Source: Firmicutes bacterium UBA5389
Lineage (GTDB): Bacteria > Bacillota > DTU025
Reading direction: 5' to 3'
Length of the DNA stretch: 58,766 bases
Assembly: GCA_002409965.1 (NCBI GenBank)
Contig: DHON01000065.1
Span: forward strand, 12,319-71,084
Part shown: positions 51,205 to 58,601 of the stretch, piece by piece
Position numbering within the stretch: the first letter of the stretch is position 1
How the letters are laid out: every line of letters starts with the position of its first letter
Notes under the pieces: generated by a model
Database searches by the model: none
The model's input: only the letters and a program-made list of their open reading frames with translations
What the model was told of the DNA's origin: nothing
Made by a program: the position numbers and the translations under genes

Positions 51205-51243
51205 GCAACTCGGTACTGCAAAACGCTACTGCAACTCGCTACT
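51205..51243. promoter_or_regulatory. Three tandem 13-bp repeats, candidate enhancer site
   Basis: GCAACTCGGTACT, GCAAAACGCTACT and GCAACTCGCTACT follow one another without gaps. They lie ~130-165 bases upstream of the sigma-54 promoter, the usual distance for an upstream activating sequence, and between the activator gene and its presumed target. A second pair, TGCCGCATCGT at 51259 and 51343, lies closer to the promoter. Confidence 0.6.
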
Positions 51244-51371
51244 ATCCGATGTGGAAGCTGCCGCATCGTGCCGATCGCGCAACGTGCAGAGGGTGCGATG
51301 TTTGAGAAGTGTCCAGGTAACGGCCTGATTGGGGATTCGGATTGCCGCATCGTCACGTCTGCTGACAGCTA

Positions 51372-51388
51372 TGGCACGCATGTTGCAT
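51372..51388 (+). promoter_or_regulatory. Sigma-54 (-24/-12) promoter
   Basis: TGGCACGCATGTTGCAT matches TGGCAC-N5-TTGCA without a mismatch, on the + strand, about 98 bases upstream of the M24 gene. The divergent gene encodes a sigma-54 activator with GAFTGA, which makes the assignment strong. Confidence 0.9.
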
Positions 51389-51485
51389 TCATACGTATAC
51401 CAGGCGGGTTGGCCAGAACCTCAGACTGCGATAGAGAGTCAGGCCACCGAGAACACACACCGCGAGGAAGGACTGGTAGATAGGG

Positions 51486-52646
51486 ATGAGAGGTCAGTAT
51501 TCCATATTCCCCAAAGTGGAGTACGAGGCAAGGCTGGAGCGCGCCCAGACGCTCATGAAGGAGCAGAACATCGATGCCCTGTTGATCACGGCTGAAGCGA
51601 ACTACTTCTACTTCACGGGTCACAGGACTCACTCGCCGTGGTCGACTTTCACCCGTCCACATGTGTTCGTAGTTACGCGCGATGGCGGGATGGCCATGAT
51701 CGTGCACTGCTTTACCAGGCCGGAAGCCCAGTCGCGGTCGCATGTGGCCGATGTGCGCGAATACGGCAGCCTGATGCAGGATGCGGTGCCCCAGATCAAA
51801 CAGGCGCTGTCCGACATGGGCCTGGCTTCAGCCGTCATCGGATGCGAACTCGGATACGAGCAGAGGCTTGGGCTGCCCCTGCGAGCGTGGGAGGAGATCG
51901 TGTCCGCTTTTCCCAGCGCGAGGTTCGTGGATGCGTCTGAACTGCTCTGGAGGCTCCGCGTTGTGAAGTCGCCGGCAGAAGTGGACTGCTTGCGAAAGGC
52001 CTGTCAGGCGACGAGCAAGGCGTTTGAAGTCTGCTATTCGCAGGCGGGCGAGGGCTGGACAGAGGAACAAGTCGCCACCGTCATGAGCAAGGCGATGCTG
52101 GACGCGGGCGCGGAGTCTCCCGGGTTCAACATCATCTGTTCAGGCAAGGACGACTACGAGAGGATCAGCGCTCGTCCCACAGGGCGCGTGTTGCGAAGGG
52201 GAGACATGCTCTGGGTGGACGCCAGCGCGGTGTTCGACGGCTACTGGAGCGATTTCTGCCGGGCGGCGGTTCCCGGAGGACCCAGCCCCGAACAGATTCG
52301 GCTCCAGAGGATAGCGCACGAAGCCACAATGGCCGCCATAGAGGCGATCAAGCCCGGAGTGCCTGTTAGCGTCATCGCCGAAACGTGCGCCCGGGAACTG
52401 GGCAAGCATGGTTTCAACCTAACGTTCGATGCCGGGCGGTGCGGTCACGGGCTGGGACTGATGAGCACCGAACCTCCCCATGTGGCTACGTATGATCCGA
52501 CAATCCTGGAGGAAGGCATGGTCATCACCGTGGAGCCTGGGATTGTGAATGAGGAAGGGGTGTTCTGTATAGAAGAAAACGTGGCAGTGACGAAGGACGG
52601 GTTTGAGATTCTCTCAGGAGCATCGCGGGAAATCTACGCTATTTAG
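51486..52646 (+). CDS. M24-family metallohydrolase (Xaa-Pro peptidase/creatinase-like)
   Basis: 386 residues in two domains: a creatinase N-domain (YEARLERAQTLMKEQNIDALLIT..NYFYFTGHR) and the pita-bread catalytic domain. Metal ligands: two Asp in MLWVDASAVFDGYWSDFCR, His in CGHGLGLMSTEPPH, Glu in ITVEPGI and Glu in CIEENVAV. The family covers prolidases, aminopeptidases, creatinase, ectoine hydrolase and DMSP lyase-like enzymes, so the set of ligands does not fix the reaction. First gene after the sigma-54 promoter, with a flavoprotein 23 bases downstream. It may therefore open a catabolic route for a proline-like, amide or betaine compound (inference). Confidence 0.9.
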   Translation: MRGQYSIFPKVEYEARLERAQTLMKEQNIDALLITAEANYFYFTGHRTHSPWSTFTRPHVFVVTRDGGMAMIVHCFTRPEAQSRSHVADVREYGSLMQDAVPQIKQALSDMGLASAVIGCELGYEQRLGLPLRAWEEIVSAFPSARFVDASELLWRLRVVKSPAEVDCLRKACQATSKAFEVCYSQAGEGWTEEQVATVMSKAMLDAGAESPGFNIICSGKDDYERISARPTGRVLRRGDMLWVDASAVFDGYWSDFCRAAVPGGPSPEQIRLQRIAHEATMAAIEAIKPGVPVSVIAETCARELGKHGFNLTFDAGRCGHGLGLMSTEPPHVATYDPTILEEGMVITVEPGIVNEEGVFCIEENVAVTKDGFEILSGASREIYAI

Positions 52647-52669
52647 CTTTTTGGATGGAGAGGTGGAGA

Positions 52670-54439
52670 ATGAGTACACTGGAAAAGACGGCCGATGAGA
52701 TCGTAATAACTGATGTACTGATAGTCGGCAGCGAAGGCGCCGGAGCCAGGGCAGCGCTGGAGGCGAGCAAGCGGTGCAAGTCGGTGGTAGTCGCCACCAA
52801 GGGAGTAGTGGGCAAGAGCGGTGCCACACTGACTGCGGACGCAGACATCGACATCGACAGCCGCAGCGCTGCAGAGCTGTTCGGGCTGCCAGGTGACATG
52901 AACGACAGCCCCGAGAAATTCGCGGACGACATGTGCAAAGAGGGAGAATACCTCAATAACCAGCGTTTGGTCACGATTCACTGCGATGAGGCACCCATGA
53001 GGCTGAAGGAGCTAGTAGATTGGGGCGCGCGCATAGATAAACTGACGCATGCTCCTGGTCACACATACCCTAGGGGTGTATGGGTGCCCGGCACTGAGTT
53101 CGCTCGCGTGCTCACGAAAGAGCTGAAGAAGAGAGACAACATCAAGCTCTTCGAGCACATGATGATTACTGACCTGCTTACTGCCAACGGATGTGTGGTC
53201 GGCGCGGCAGGAATCGAGATAACCACGGGCAAGTTCTTCGTGATCAAGGCGAAGGCAGTCATATTCTGCACCGGAGGCGCGATGCGCATCTATCCGCATA
53301 CGACCGCTCCCGACGAACTGAGCGGCGACGGATTGGCCATGGCTTACCGGGTCGGCGCCAAACTCATAGACATGGAGTTCCCAATGTTCCTGCCATACAC
53401 CCTGATAAAGCCGGATTCGCTCAACGGCGTCGACTTCTCCTATCTACTGAGCGCGTATGTCCAGGCACAGGCCCTGAACCGCCACGGAGAGCGATACATG
53501 GCCAAGTACGACCCTGAAAGGCTTGAGCACAGCACCAGGGATGTCAACTCCATCGCCGCGATGGTGGAAGTGCTCGATGGGAAGGGCTCTCCCGCGGGCG
53601 GCACGTACCTGTCTCTCAAGCATCTGCCGGATAACTTGATCGACTTCAGCGCTGAATGGTTCCCGTCGAACATCTCGCACTGGCGCTACGGCGGGTTCAA
53701 CATGCAGGACTACCTGCCCGATTTGCATACTCAGGCCATGGAGACTTCGCCTGCGAGCCACTTCTGGAACGGCGGGGTCCAGATCGATGAGTTCTGCCAG
53801 ACCGGCATCGACGGATTCTATGCCTGCGGCGAGGGCACCGGCAGCATCCACGGTGCCAACAGGGTGTCTGGAAACGCCCTCACGATGACGCAGGTATGGG
53901 GACCGCGCGCCGGGATCTACGCTAGCGAGTACGCCAACGGGGCCGACAGCGGCAACATCGATCTTGACCAAGTTGCGGCCATCAAGGAAAGGCTGCACGC
54001 GCCCTTGCAGCGCGATGCTGGAGTTGACCCGATCGCTCTGCGCAAGCGGATTCAGGATGTCGCATGGAATTACGTTGGCGTGGTCCGTGAGGAGAAGGGA
54101 CTGCTGAAGGGCCTTGAGGAGATCAAGGCGATCCGCAGCCAACTTGACCAGGTCTACGTGAGCAACAAGGCTAAGCGCTTCAACCACGAATGGGTGGAGG
54201 CGCTGCAGCTTGAGAACATGCTCGATGTCATGGAGATGGTTGCCGAGGCGAGCCTCGTGAGGAAGGAAAGCCGGGGTGCTCTGTACCGCAGAGACTTCCC
54301 CAAGACCGATAACATCAACTGGGTCAAGAACGTCGTGGTGCAGCAGGATGAAGGCAAGATCGCTACATCAGTGCATGACGTCGAACTCGACAAGTATCAG
54401 CCGACCAGGGAAATCCGGGAATACGGGAGCAAGGAGTGA
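52670..54439 (+). CDS. FAD-dependent fumarate reductase/succinate dehydrogenase-like flavoprotein
   Basis: 589 residues from ATG at 52670 (GAGGTGGAGA directly upstream). The FAD fold reads ITDVLIVGSEGAGARAALEA, then VVATKGVVGKSGATLTADADID. The His that holds FAD covalently in FrdA/SdhA (HSxxAQGG) is replaced by KSGATLTA, so FAD is probably non-covalent. Further FrdA-like parts are AVIFCTGGAMRIYPHTT, GVQIDEFCQTGIDGFYACGE and GSIHGANRVSGNALTMTQVWGPRAG, then a helical C-domain. With the [2Fe-2S] protein of the next gene it would be a soluble two-subunit reductase or dehydrogenase acting on an unsaturated or saturated acid. No membrane anchor subunit is nearby. Confidence 0.88.
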   Translation: MSTLEKTADEIVITDVLIVGSEGAGARAALEASKRCKSVVVATKGVVGKSGATLTADADIDIDSRSAAELFGLPGDMNDSPEKFADDMCKEGEYLNNQRLVTIHCDEAPMRLKELVDWGARIDKLTHAPGHTYPRGVWVPGTEFARVLTKELKKRDNIKLFEHMMITDLLTANGCVVGAAGIEITTGKFFVIKAKAVIFCTGGAMRIYPHTTAPDELSGDGLAMAYRVGAKLIDMEFPMFLPYTLIKPDSLNGVDFSYLLSAYVQAQALNRHGERYMAKYDPERLEHSTRDVNSIAAMVEVLDGKGSPAGGTYLSLKHLPDNLIDFSAEWFPSNISHWRYGGFNMQDYLPDLHTQAMETSPASHFWNGGVQIDEFCQTGIDGFYACGEGTGSIHGANRVSGNALTMTQVWGPRAGIYASEYANGADSGNIDLDQVAAIKERLHAPLQRDAGVDPIALRKRIQDVAWNYVGVVREEKGLLKGLEEIKAIRSQLDQVYVSNKAKRFNHEWVEALQLENMLDVMEMVAEASLVRKESRGALYRRDFPKTDNINWVKNVVVQQDEGKIATSVHDVELDKYQPTREIREYGSKE

Positions 54440-54445
54440 CAACGG

Positions 54446-54784
54446 ATGGCGAACGAAGTGCAGACAATCACTGTCAAGGTGCGTAGGGCCGATCCCGACG
54501 TCAATGGCGGCGAGGCCACTTACCAGTCATACTCTGTGCCGCTCGAGCCGGGCTCGACCGTGCTCAGCGTACTGAGACACATAACTGAGAATATCGACAG
54601 GACACTGTCCTACTACCGATCGTGCCGGATAGGCAAGTGCGCCGGATGCAGAATGGTCATCAACGGCAAGACCAGACTCGCGTGCACAACTGCGGTCACC
54701 GGCGACATCACGCTCGAGCCGTTGCCGGGGTATCCGCTCATTAAGGACCTGGTTGTGGACCTCAGCGCCGAACGGGGCGTCTGA
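54446..54784 (+). CDS. Stand-alone [2Fe-2S] ferredoxin-like subunit (FrdB N-domain)
   Basis: 112 residues, matching only the N-terminal half of FrdB/SdhB. The cluster loop is SCRIGKCAGCRMVINGKTRLAC, i.e. C-x4-C-x2-C-x11-C. Segments around it (YSVPLEPGSTVLSVLRHI, ITLEPLPGYPLIKDLVVDL) are typical of that domain. The C-terminal ferredoxin domain with [3Fe-4S] and [4Fe-4S] clusters and the quinone face is absent, and the gene ends cleanly with the next start 24 bases on. Electrons therefore probably pass to or from a soluble carrier rather than to quinone. Starts six bases after the flavoprotein stop. Confidence 0.88.
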   Translation: MANEVQTITVKVRRADPDVNGGEATYQSYSVPLEPGSTVLSVLRHITENIDRTLSYYRSCRIGKCAGCRMVINGKTRLACTTAVTGDITLEPLPGYPLIKDLVVDLSAERGV

Positions 54785-54808
54785 TCTTGCTGGAGAGGAG
54801 CGATCCGG

Positions 54809-56173
54809 ATGTCCGGCGCTAGATTTCCGTTTGGACCAACCTATGACGAGATGGCTCGTCCTGAGCTGATCGAGCCATCGGTGAGAGCGGCAGCGCTAGA
54901 AGCCCTGCCCAGCGATGAGCTGAACCCGGTCAACCTGTTCAACATCACGTGGAAAAACAGAGATAACCAGGTTCGAAAGATGGTGTTCCCGCGGGAGATC
55001 ACTGGACTCGACGTCAACATCGTGGTTCTCCTCGGGAACGGCTTCCCGTCCGGATCGCACAAGGTAGGTCCGGCCTACTCCACGCTCATAGAGGCGTGTG
55101 TCGATGGCGTTCTCGATCCAGAGAAGCACACGATTCTGGGCCCGTCCACAGGAAACTTCGGAATCGGCGTTTCCTACGTGTGCCGGCTCATGGGGTATCG
55201 GGCTGTAGTCATCATGCCCGACAACATGAGCAAGGAAAGATACGATCGCATCCGTAAGTACGGCGCTGCCTTGGACCTGACGCCGGGCACCGAGTCGGAC
55301 GTAATCTTGACGCTTGAGCGCACGCACCAGCTGATGAAGGACCCCTCGAACTTCGCTCTGGCTCAGTTCGAGCTGATGCCGAACTACAGGTTCCACAGGC
55401 ATGTGACTGGGTCGGCAGCGGTTGAGGCAGCGCTTCGGGTCGGGAACGGACGAGTGGCCTGTTTCGTGTCGGCGCCTGGGTCGGCCGGGACTTTGGCTGC
55501 GGGCGATCACATCAAGGCAGTCTATCCTGAAGCCAAGACGGCTGCGGTGGAGCCCTATGAGTGCTCGACACTGGCTACAGGCGGGAGGGGTCAGCACCGG
55601 ATCGAGGGTATCGGCGACAAGATGTGCACCCTCATCCATAACGTCCTGACCACCGACTTCATAATCACCGTCCACGATGACGAGTGTGTGCAGGCGCTGA
55701 AGGTGATGCGCGAAGGCGCGCACATTCTTGAGCGGCTGGGGATGAAGCGAGAGGCGGCCCAGTCCATGCGCGATCTGTTCGGCGTGTCGGGCATGTGCAA
55801 TGTCATCGCCGCAGTCCGCATGGCTCGCTACCTCAGGCTGGGTCCGGATGAGAATATCGTCACTGTGGCGACGGACGGGTTCGACAGGTACGAGTCGGTC
55901 ATCGATGACCTAGACCGGCGGTGCCTTGAGACCACCGATCACGTGCTTGAGCGCTGGGTGCGCGACATATTCGCCGCTCAGGATGATTCCGCGATCCATG
56001 ATGTGAGAAGAGCCGAGGCCAAGGAGAGGCTCTTCGCGCAGAAAGAGAAGGACTGGACGCCGTTCGGCTACAGTGCTGAATACCTGGACGGCATGAAATC
56101 GCAGGACTTCTGGGAAGATGAATACGCCAAGCACGCCTACTACAGCGAGAAGATAGGGCAGATGCGCGGATAG
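54809..56173 (+). CDS. PLP-dependent fold-type II enzyme (cysteine synthase/ammonia-lyase-like)
   Basis: 454 residues, longer than CysK (~310). The PLP lysine lies in GFPSGSHKVGPAYSTL. The substrate/asparagine loop is GPSTGNFGIGVSYVCRLMGYRAVVIMP. The phosphate-binding Gly-rich loop appears as CFVSAPGSAGTLAAGDHIKAVYP, with VEPYECSTLATGG after it. About 110 extra C-terminal residues are charged and of unknown role (KEKDWTPFGYSAEYLDGMKS). Fold-type II enzymes do beta-elimination, beta-replacement or deamination on amino acids. In this operon a beta-elimination giving an unsaturated acid, then reduced by the flavoprotein, is conceivable but unproven. Confidence 0.85.
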   Translation: MSGARFPFGPTYDEMARPELIEPSVRAAALEALPSDELNPVNLFNITWKNRDNQVRKMVFPREITGLDVNIVVLLGNGFPSGSHKVGPAYSTLIEACVDGVLDPEKHTILGPSTGNFGIGVSYVCRLMGYRAVVIMPDNMSKERYDRIRKYGAALDLTPGTESDVILTLERTHQLMKDPSNFALAQFELMPNYRFHRHVTGSAAVEAALRVGNGRVACFVSAPGSAGTLAAGDHIKAVYPEAKTAAVEPYECSTLATGGRGQHRIEGIGDKMCTLIHNVLTTDFIITVHDDECVQALKVMREGAHILERLGMKREAAQSMRDLFGVSGMCNVIAAVRMARYLRLGPDENIVTVATDGFDRYESVIDDLDRRCLETTDHVLERWVRDIFAAQDDSAIHDVRRAEAKERLFAQKEKDWTPFGYSAEYLDGMKSQDFWEDEYAKHAYYSEKIGQMRG

Positions 56174-56202
56174 CGTGCGCTGGCAGCTTACGGGAATTCA
56201 AG

Positions 56203-56230
56203 TTGGGCTGGGGCTTCGGCTTCAGCCCAA
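56203..56230 (+). terminator. Hairpin with UUCG-type loop after the PLP gene
   Basis: TTGGGCTG pairs with CAGCCCAA, and the stem continues through two G-T pairs and a GC pair to a TTCG loop. It lies 30 bases after the PLP gene stop. No strong U-tract follows, so it may only partly separate the operon from the LarA-like gene. Confidence 0.55.
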
Positions 56231-56284
56231 TCCCATGTTCGCTGGGCATGTTCGATGCCTATGGGGTGTGCTGGAGGAATAACC

Positions 56285-56314
56285 ATGCGCCCTGTTGAAC
56301 AAAGAGCGCTGTAG
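56285..56314 (+). other. Possible nine-codon leader peptide before the LarA-like gene
   Basis: GGAGG lies seven bases before ATG 56285; the frame encodes MRPVEQRAL and stops. It has a better ribosome site than many genes here and ends 65 bases before the LarA-like start. Could be a translated leader; no codon bias for a single amino acid is seen. Confidence 0.3.
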
Positions 56315-56379
56315 ACTTGAAGTCCGTGTATATAACGAAAGACACGTGAGCGAAGAGATGCAGACAGAGGTGTGCCGCA

Positions 56380-57669
56380 GTGGAAGTTGTACTATCTTAC
56401 GGTAAGGCCGGATTGCCTGTGGAGCTGCCAGACGACAACGTGACTGTGGTCCGACCGGTGTTCGTGCCGGGGCTCGACGACGAACAGGGCGCAATCGCCG
56501 AGGCGCTCAAGCATCCGATAGGGTGCCCAGCCTTGAAAGACATGGTCCGACCATCGGATACGGTGGCTGTAGTGTTCTGCGATGCCACCAGGCCTGTACC
56601 TAACAGGCGGATTCTCCCGGTTCTGCTGAAAGACCTGGAAATCGCTGGGGTGAGGCGCGACCAGATAGTCCTGATCAATGCCCTTGGCACGCACAGGCCC
56701 AGTCCGCCCGAGGAGCTTGTGGAGCTTTTGGGCGAAGACTTAGTCCGCGAGTACCGGGTCGTGCAGCATGACTGCCGCGATCGCGGAACGATGGCGCTTG
56801 CCGGCAGGCTCAGCACAGGGCAGGAGTTCTGGGTGAACCGGGACTACCTGGGCGCCGATTTCAGAATACTCACTGGATTCATAGAACCGCACTTTTTCGC
56901 CGGGTTCAGCGGCGGAGGGAAGCTAGTGTTTCCGGGGATCGCGAGCATTGACAACATCAAGGAAGCACACGGATACCGAATCCTGTCGCACGCCAAATCT
57001 ACCTGGGGCATCACACACGGCAATCCCGTGTGGGAACTGCTCACCGAAGGCGCGCTGCTCACAGCGCCCGACTTAATAGTCAATGTCACACTGAACTCCG
57101 AGAAGGCTATCACCAGCGTATTCGCTGGTGAGCTGCGCGCAGCGCATGCCAGCGGCGCCCAGCATGCCAAGCGGACGGCTATGAGGGCGGTGCGCGAGCC
57201 TTTCGACGTGGTCATCACCACAAACAGCGGATACCCACTGGACCGAAACGTGTACCAGACTGTGAAGGGCATCAGCGCCGCGGCCTCCATCGTGAGGGAT
57301 GGAGGCGCGATGATTGCAGCGGCTGAGTGCGTCGACGGCATCCCGGCCGGAAGCCACTTCCACGAATTGCTTCAGAGGGCGGGCACGCCCCAGCGGGCGC
57401 TCGAGCTGATCGCGGAACCCGGTTTCTCCATGCAGGACCAGTGGCAGGTGCAGCTGCAGGCGAAGATACAGACGCGTGCAGACATCTATCTGTATTCCCA
57501 CCGTCTTTCGCCGGAGGAGATACGCACCACCATGCTGAGGCCCTGCCTGAGGATTGAGGATACACTGGGTGACCTGCTGCGCGGGTATGGCCCGGATGCG
57601 AGGATATGCGTACTGCCTGAAGGCCCGCAGACCATACCGTACGTGGACATGCAGGCAGCGGGGGAATGA
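56380..57669 (+). CDS. LarA-family nickel-pincer 2-hydroxyacid racemase/epimerase
   Basis: 429 residues from GTG 56380, seven bases after AGAGGTG. LarA landmarks: VAVVFCDATRPVPNRRI, INALGTHRPSPPEEL with the catalytic-type His, VVQHDCRDRG, and EPHFFAGFSGGGKLVFPGI with His and the lysine that anchors the pincer cofactor. The family interconverts stereoisomers of lactate, malate, phenyllactate, 2-hydroxyglutarate or other hydroxyacids, or epimerises sugars, with a nickel-pincer nucleotide. Making that cofactor needs LarB, LarC and LarE, which are not in the window. It probably joins the upstream sigma-54 operon functionally, though a hairpin intervenes. Confidence 0.9.
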   Translation: MEVVLSYGKAGLPVELPDDNVTVVRPVFVPGLDDEQGAIAEALKHPIGCPALKDMVRPSDTVAVVFCDATRPVPNRRILPVLLKDLEIAGVRRDQIVLINALGTHRPSPPEELVELLGEDLVREYRVVQHDCRDRGTMALAGRLSTGQEFWVNRDYLGADFRILTGFIEPHFFAGFSGGGKLVFPGIASIDNIKEAHGYRILSHAKSTWGITHGNPVWELLTEGALLTAPDLIVNVTLNSEKAITSVFAGELRAAHASGAQHAKRTAMRAVREPFDVVITTNSGYPLDRNVYQTVKGISAAASIVRDGGAMIAAAECVDGIPAGSHFHELLQRAGTPQRALELIAEPGFSMQDQWQVQLQAKIQTRADIYLYSHRLSPEEIRTTMLRPCLRIEDTLGDLLRGYGPDARICVLPEGPQTIPYVDMQAAGE

Positions 57670-57767
57670 CTCGGCCTATGGAAATTGTGACTTCGCGCAG
57701 GGGCGTTGCTCCGTCTTTGACGCATACCTTGTTGGTAGCATGGCCCGATGACGGGCAGGAATGCTGA
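57666..57767 (+). other. Possible 33-residue ORF overlapping the LarA-like stop
   Basis: ATG overlaps the TGA of the previous gene (ATGA), with GCGGGGGA upstream. Product begins MTRPMEIVTSRRGVAPS and has no recognised motif. May simply be readable intergenic DNA. Confidence 0.25.
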
Positions 57768-57813
57768 AAGGTGGCGGAAGACGATGGGTACCCCGATCTC
57801 CCAGGAGGCCGAG

Positions 57814-58137
57814 ATGTTCTCTGCGGAGGCTCTGAACAGGCACCCGATTGGAGCGTTCATGACTCAATGCCCGGACCCGTGTCAGGCTGTAGCTGTGGAG
57901 TTCGAATGCGGCCATTGCTGCAAGAAGGCGTGCAACGCCAGGATTGTGGGCGTCGGCGGTGGATTTCTGTCTCTTGCGGCTCTCTCCCCATGCCCCGGAA
58001 TAGTCATCAAGCTGTTCGGCGAAGAAGGCGTAATAGAAACCGAGTACGCTCAGTGCACACTGATACGTCTGGACAGGGTGTGCAACATAGAAATCGGATT
58101 CCCAGTGAACGCATCCCCAACTTGCCCCCAGGTCTAG
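57814..58137 (+). CDS. Small cysteine-rich protein of unknown function
   Basis: 107 residues from ATG 57814, preferred because AGGAGG lies five bases upstream; ATG 57784 or 57748 would add 10 or 22 residues. It has ten cysteines: CPDPC (19, 23), ECGHCCKKAC (32, 35, 36, 40), then C60, C81, C90 and C104. The first six could bind zinc or an iron-sulfur cluster. The rest looks beta-rich (ARIVGVGGGFLSLAAL, GIVIKLFGEEGVIETEYA), like a small barrel. No signal peptide. I do not recognise a family. It follows the LarA-like gene and ends before a terminator, so it may be an accessory or spore/coat-type protein; nothing decides this. Confidence 0.6.
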   Translation: MFSAEALNRHPIGAFMTQCPDPCQAVAVEFECGHCCKKACNARIVGVGGGFLSLAALSPCPGIVIKLFGEEGVIETEYAQCTLIRLDRVCNIEIGFPVNASPTCPQV

Positions 58138-58243
58138 CCGCTGGGAACCTCCTTCGAGTCGCCGGCGGCTCTGAGGGCTCGATTGCTCTGATTGCCGAGC
58201 TGCCCAGTGCCTGTCAGGTTCACGCCCACATCATCAGGTATCC

Positions 58244-58269
58244 CGACCAGGCGAGTAACCGCCTGGTCG
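58244..58269 (+). terminator. Probable rho-independent terminator
   Basis: Perfect 10-bp stem CGACCAGGCG / CGCCTGGTCG with a six-base loop, followed after ten bases by GTGTTTTG. It closes the region that began with the sigma-54 promoter. Confidence 0.7.
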
Positions 58270-58376
58270 ATTGCTGAGGGGTGTTTTGACAGTAACGGCG
58301 CGTGTCGTGTACAGTGAATGCAGTTGGATTGCCTGCGCGCATTGGCCTGCATGCGCAGGCTGGCAGCGATTCAGCG

Positions 58377-58601
58377 CAGCAGTACGCGGGGCGGCTCCAC
58401 CGCTCCTACGAAGGAAAGCGCGTAGTGCAGGTATACGATTACGTGGATGCCGCGGTGCCCGTGCTGGCGCGAATGTACGGCAGACGCCTCCAGGGATACA
58501 AGGCGATGGGATATGTGGTGACGGGCGACGCGGGCGCCGTCAGATCGTCTGATCCCGCCCAAAGGCGATTGCCAATTGAGGAAGGCGAGGGTAGGCCTTA
58601 A
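58377..58601 (+). pseudogene. C-terminal remnant of a superfamily II helicase
   Basis: The frame reads QQYAGRLHRSYEGKRVVQVY, DYVDAAVPVLARMYGRRLQ and GYKAMGYVV, which matches the end of DEAD/DEAH-box helicases of the restriction-enzyme type: motif VI (QxxGRxxR) and the C-terminal helix. Motifs I to V are absent. The 25 codons upstream in frame (from 58302) are not helicase-like. So this is the last ~60 residues of a gene whose body has been deleted or lies elsewhere. A defence-system or mobile-island remnant is possible. Confidence 0.6.

Noticed and set aside
56295..56336. Promoter (TTGAAC...TATAAC) before the LarA-like gene
   Set aside because: The two boxes are 30 bases apart, far from the required ~17.
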